Origin: an uncultured Oscillibacter sp.
GTDB lineage: Bacteria; Bacillota; Clostridia; Oscillospirales; Oscillospiraceae
Reading direction: 5' to 3'
Assembly: GCA_904393855.1 (NCBI GenBank)
Contig: CAJFNE010000056.1
Coordinates: 1-9,987, forward strand
Length of the DNA: 9,987 bases
The translations under genes and the position numbers were made by a program. Below the pieces are notes generated by a model. It did no database searches, had not been told where the DNA came from, and saw nothing but the letters and a program-made list of their open reading frames with translations. This document shows, piece after piece, positions 7,867 through 9,987 of the stretch; position 1 is the first letter of the stretch; the number at the start of each line of letters is the position of its first letter.

Positions 7867-8609
7867 GCCTTCACCCCTCCAAACCGGCGATCCCGCTTCC
7901 GATAGGCCGCGATGGCCCGATCCAGCTCCGCCTCGTCAAAATCCGGCCACAGGGTGTCCGTCACATAGAATTCCGCGTAGGCGGACTGCCACAGCAGGAA
8001 ATTGGAGAGCCGCAGCTCCCCGCTGGACCGGATGATCAGCTCCGGGTCCGGGATTCCGGCGGAGTCCAGGTACGAGGAGAACAGGCCGTCGTCCAGCTCC
8101 TCCGGCTGCCGCTCTCCCGCCGCGCAGTCGGCGGCAAACCGCCGGGCCGCCCGGAGGATCTCATCCCGGCCGCCGTAGTTCAGGCACACGTTGGCCTGGA
8201 AGTCGTCCTTCGACAGGTGCTCCGTGATCTCATCAGTCTCCCGGGCCAGGGCCCGGAGCTCCGGGGAGATGGGCGTCATGTCCCCGAAGAAGTGGAGCCG
8301 GATGTGGTCCTTTTCCATGGTGTCCACGGCCTCCAGCAGGTACTTCTTCAGGAGGGCCATGATGACCCCCACCTCGTCGGCGGAGCGCTTCCAGTTCTCC
8401 GTGGAGAAGGCGTATACCGTCAGGTATTTCACGCCGATATTTTTGCAGTAGGTGGCGATCCGGCGGAAGGTCTCCGCCCCCGCCTTGTGGCCGGCGGTGC
8501 GGGGCAGGCCCCGCTTCTGGGCCCAGCGGCCGTTGCCGTCCATGATGATCGCAATGTGGCGGGGGGGCTCCAGGGCCCGCCCCGCCGGGTCATTCAAAAT
8601 TTCTGGCAT
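7863..8609 (-). CDS. uppS: Undecaprenyl diphosphate synthase (cis-prenyltransferase)
   Basis: UppS adds isopentenyl units to farnesyl diphosphate to make the C55 lipid carrier for peptidoglycan and other wall polymers. It is a cytoplasmic enzyme working at the membrane. The 248 residues match the family. Motifs in order: IMDGNGRWA (22-30) with catalytic D24, RGLPRTAGHKAG (33-44), YAFSTENWKR (66-75), NYGGRDE (134-140), and the C-terminal RSSGELRLSNFLLWQ block (194-208) whose arginines bind the diphosphate of isopentenyl diphosphate. ATG at 8609 follows GGAAAGTGA. Another ATG 17 bp upstream is out of frame. As first gene after a 240-bp non-coding gap it may have its own promoter. It uses products of the pathway that dxr and ispG serve downstream. 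Confidence 0.98.
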   Translation of the reverse strand: MPEILNDPAGRALEPPRHIAIIMDGNGRWAQKRGLPRTAGHKAGAETFRRIATYCKNIGVKYLTVYAFSTENWKRSADEVGVIMALLKKYLLEAVDTMEKDHIRLHFFGDMTPISPELRALARETDEITEHLSKDDFQANVCLNYGGRDEILRAARRFAADCAAGERQPEELDDGLFSSYLDSAGIPDPELIIRSSGELRLSNFLLWQSAYAEFYVTDTLWPDFDEAELDRAIAAYRKRDRRFGGVKA

Positions 8610-8668
8610 AATTGTTCACTTTCCATGGTGAGAGTTTAGAGATATCCGTCCGCGGGGACGGGGCGTAA

Positions 8669-8687
8669 GGGCGACCTGTGGCCGCCC
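8669..8687 (-). repeat. 8-bp hairpin with 3-nt loop, possible 5' leader of uppS
   Basis: The arms are 8669-8676 (GGGCGACC) and 8680-8687 (GGCCGCCC). The single imperfect position, 8674/8682, is an A-C mismatch on the plus strand but a G-U wobble in minus-strand RNA, so the structure favours transcription in the uppS direction. Role unknown. Confidence 0.55.
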
Positions 8688-8690
8688 GGG

Positions 8691-8719
8691 AGGTTACAGC
8701 CATGATGATGGCTGGTCAA
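8691..8719 (-). promoter_or_regulatory. Possible weak promoter for uppS with a palindrome filling its spacer
   Basis: On the minus strand, TTGACC (8714-8719) resembles a sigma-A -35 box, with five of six positions matching. TAACCT (8691-8696) lies exactly 17 bp downstream and is a poor -10 box with three of six matching. A perfect 7-bp-arm palindrome (CAGCCAT/ATGGCTG, 8697-8714) occupies the spacer and the last base of the -35, where a repressor could bind. The start point would fall about 75 nt before the uppS ATG. The poor -10 and the repeat-rich surroundings make chance a real possibility. Confidence 0.25.
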
Positions 8720-8770
8720 TGCGCCGCTTTGCGGCGCGGGGAAGTGCGGCGCATCGCCGCGACATTCCGC

Positions 8771-8811
8771 CCCCCATCCTCTTTTTGTTCTTGACAAAAA
8801 GAAAATGGGGG
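8771..8811 (-). ncRNA. 18-bp RNA hairpin downstream of frr
   Basis: The arms are 8771-8788 and 8794-8811 with a 5-nt loop. Sixteen positions are Watson-Crick pairs. At the other two (8778/8804 and 8779/8803) the plus strand would have C-A mismatches, but minus-strand RNA would have G-U wobbles, so the stem is complete only in the frr-direction transcript. It begins 38 nt after the frr stop. The 3' flank on the minus strand is GC-rich, not U-rich, so this is not a textbook intrinsic terminator. It could stabilise the 3' end of the pyrH-frr message or be processed. It is listed as an RNA structure, not as a proven separate RNA gene. Confidence 0.55.
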
Positions 8812-8849
8812 TGGATTCCTCCGGTGATCACCGCACTCTCCGGCGGTTG

Positions 8850-9407
8850 TCACACCGCCATCAATTCCTTCTCCTTCTTGGCAAGAAGTTCATCCAGCTT
8901 CTTGCAGCTGTCGTCTGTCAGCTTCTGCAGATCCTTTTCCGCCTGCTTCAGCTCGTCCTCCGTAATCTCGGACTTCTTCTCCTGCTTCTTGAAGTTCTCC
9001 ATGGCGTCCCGGCGAATGTTGCGGATGGCCACCTTGCCGCCCTCGGCGTACTTGTGGATCTGCTTGACCAGCTCTTTCCGGCGCTCCTCCGTCAGCTGGG
9101 GGAAATTAAGGCGCAGGGCCCGGCCGTCGTTCTGGGGGTTGATGCCCAGGTCGGAGTTCTGGATGGCCTTCTCGATAGACTTCAAGGCGGAACCGTCCCA
9201 GGGGGAGATCAGCAGCGTCCGGGCGTCCGGAGAGGAGATGGCCGCGATCTGCTGGATGGGGGTGGGGCTGCCGTAGTAGTCCACCATGATCCGGTCCAGC
9301 ACAGCGGCGTTGGCCCGGCCCGCCCGCACGGAGGCAAAGTCCGCCGCCACGGAGTCGATGCTCTTTTGCATCTTGTCCTCATAAATCTTATATTCGTCCT
9401 TTAACAT
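8850..9407 (-). CDS. frr: Ribosome recycling factor
   Basis: RRF works with EF-G to split ribosomes after termination in the cytoplasm. The 185 residues are exactly the usual family length. The N-terminal helix (about 2-30) leads into VRAGRANAAVLDRIMVDYYG (27-46) and PIQQIAAISSPDARTLLISPWD (50-71), the typical start of the beta domain. KAIQNSDLGINPQNDG (81-96) is also conserved. The long C-terminal helices are rich in Lys and Glu (about 133-185), completing the three-helix bundle. The ATG at 9407 is preceded by AAGGAAGG (9415-9422), the same ribosome site as polC uses. It sits 48 bp after pyrH, as in most bacteria, and is followed by a hairpin-rich gap. Confidence 0.98.
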   Translation of the reverse strand: MLKDEYKIYEDKMQKSIDSVAADFASVRAGRANAAVLDRIMVDYYGSPTPIQQIAAISSPDARTLLISPWDGSALKSIEKAIQNSDLGINPQNDGRALRLNFPQLTEERRKELVKQIHKYAEGGKVAIRNIRRDAMENFKKQEKKSEITEDELKQAEKDLQKLTDDSCKKLDELLAKKEKELMAV

Positions 9408-9431
9408 GTGGAATCCTTCCTTTCCATTTCG

Positions 9432-9443
9432 ATGTGGGAACGG
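9432..9443. repeat. 12-bp perfect GC palindrome between pyrH and frr
   Basis: GGGCGCGCGCCC lies in the 48-bp pyrH-frr spacer, 12 nt after the pyrH stop. As RNA it could form only a short 4-bp stem with a 4-nt loop, and no U-run follows. In a GC-rich genome this may be chance. Confidence 0.4.
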
Positions 9444-9455
9444 GCGCGCGCCCTG

Positions 9456-9987
9456 TTATTCGCTGACAATGGTGCCCACGTTCTCGCCGCAGATGGCACG
9501 GATAATGTTCCGGGGGTCCTTCAGGGCAAAGAGCAGCACGGGGATGTGGTTGTCCATGGAGAGGGACGTGGCGGTGGAGTCCATCACCATCAGATGCTGG
9601 GCCAGCACGTCGTCATAAGTGATGGTGTCGTACTTCACGGCGTTGGGGTCCTTCACCGGGTCGGCGGTGTAGACGCCGTCCACGTTTTTCGCCAGGAGAA
9701 TCACGTCGGCGTCGATCTCCGCCGCCCGCAGCACCGCCGCCGTGTCGGTGGAGAAGTAGGGATTGCCGGTGCCGGCGCCGAAGATGACCACTCGCCCTTT
9801 CTCTAGATGCCGGATCGCCCGGGAACGGATGTACGGCTCCGCGATGGCCCGCATCTCAATGGCGGTCTGGACCCGGACGGGGATGCCTTTCTGCTCGCAC
9901 ACGTCCGCCACCGCCAGGGCGTTCATCACCGTGGCCAGCATGCCCATGTGGTCGGCCCGGGTGCGCTCCATGGCGCCGCCGCTGTTC
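9456..9987 (-). CDS. pyrH: Uridylate kinase (UMP kinase), 5' end outside window
   Basis: PyrH phosphorylates UMP to UDP with ATP, a cytoplasmic step of pyrimidine nucleotide synthesis; the bacterial enzyme is a hexamer of the amino acid kinase fold. The window holds the last 176 residues of a protein normally about 235-245 long, ending with TAA at 9456. The frame continues past the right edge, so the ATG at 9971 is internal, not the start. Visible family features: MERTRADHMGMLATVMNALA near the edge, the UMP-binding part around AEPYIRSRAIRHLEKGRVVIF, then GAGTGNPYFSTDTAAVLRA (nucleotide-binding GTGNPYF-TD motif) and AKNVDGVYTADP. The missing part would hold the N-terminal phosphate-binding Lys and Gly loop. 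frr follows directly, the standard arrangement. Confidence 0.97.
   Translation of the reverse strand, partial: NSGGAMERTRADHMGMLATVMNALAVADVCEQKGIPVRVQTAIEMRAIAEPYIRSRAIRHLEKGRVVIFGAGTGNPYFSTDTAAVLRAAEIDADVILLAKNVDGVYTADPVKDPNAVKYDTITYDDVLAQHLMVMDSTATSLSMDNHIPVLLFALKDPRNIIRAICGENVGTIVSE

Larger units (their letters stand above)
8610..8849. other. Hairpin-rich non-coding region between frr and uppS
   Basis: No protein gene is supported in these 240 bp. They contain a series of short inverted repeats: 8646-8661 (CCGTCC/GGACGG, 4-nt loop), 8669-8687, 8697-8714, 8721-8737 (GCGCCGC/GCGGCGC, TTT loop), 8746-8760 (GCGGCG/CGCCGC, CAT loop), 8771-8811, and the 12-bp palindrome CGGTGATCACCG at 8822-8833. 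Such clusters resemble composite intergenic repeats seen in high-GC Clostridia, which is a recollection, not a search result. They separate the pyrH-frr unit from the uppS-ispG unit and may mark a transcript boundary or RNA processing region. Confidence 0.75.

Noticed and set aside
8624..8626. Alternative upstream ATG for uppS
   Set aside because: It is 17 bp upstream of the chosen start and therefore out of frame.
8719..9276. A 185-codon plus-strand frame crossing the frr-uppS gap and frr
   Set aside because: Its first third reads through hairpin repeats and the rest is antisense to frr. Its start region has no ribosome site of note.
9456..9971. Complete 171-residue pyrH starting at the ATG at 9971
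   Set aside because: The frame stays open to the window edge and UMP kinase is about 235-245 residues long. This Met belongs to a conserved internal segment.
1..9987. CRISPR array, transposon, prophage or defence system
   Set aside because: No regularly spaced repeats, transposase, integrase or defence-type domains are seen on either strand; all genes are core housekeeping genes except the GNAT gene.

Overview
The window is a compact, GC-rich stretch in which every supportable gene lies on the minus strand. Read in transcription order (right to left) it runs pyrH (5' end cut by the right edge) - frr - [240 bp hairpin-rich gap] - uppS - cdsA - dxr - rseP - GNAT acetyltransferase - ispG - [172 bp gap with a large inverted repeat] - polC (3' end cut by the left edge). 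The pyrH-frr-uppS-cdsA-dxr-rseP-polC order is the classic Firmicutes housekeeping block. A PolC-type replicative polymerase also points to low-GC-lineage Firmicutes. The high GC, the ispG next to polC and the absence of proS suggest a high-GC Clostridia member, probably a gut Oscillospiraceae-like bacterium (Flavonifractor/Oscillibacter type). That placement is inference, not a database result.

Right part (8850-9987): pyrH makes UDP for pyrimidine synthesis and frr recycles ribosomes. They are 48 bp apart and probably co-transcribed. A 240 bp non-coding gap follows. It holds a string of short hairpins, one of them an 18-bp stem that is fully paired only in minus-strand RNA, and a possible weak promoter for uppS.

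Middle part (3170-8609): uppS, cdsA, dxr, rseP, a GNAT gene and ispG form a tight operon. Two junctions are 4-nt ATGA overlaps (uppS/cdsA and GNAT/ispG) and the others are 17-52 bp. The theme is envelope precursor supply. Dxr and IspG are two steps of the MEP isoprenoid pathway, UppS uses its products to build the undecaprenyl carrier for cell wall polymers, CdsA makes CDP-diacylglycerol for phospholipids, and RseP is a membrane site-2 protease. The GNAT enzyme is the only member without an obvious place in that theme.

Left part (1-3169): the first 999 residues of PolC, with OB, PHP, proofreading exonuclease and most of the polymerase active site, including all three expected catalytic aspartates. 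Its N-terminal region is unusually short and joins the OB fold through a Gly/Ala/Lys-rich linker with a (KGG)3 repeat. Between ispG and polC lies an AT-rich 32-bp imperfect inverted repeat that stands out from the GC-rich surroundings.

I found no CRISPR array, transposase, phage gene, tRNA, rRNA or new multi-gene system. This is an ordinary core-genome region, and the points worth a second look are the two intergenic regions, the PolC N-terminus and the embedded GNAT gene.
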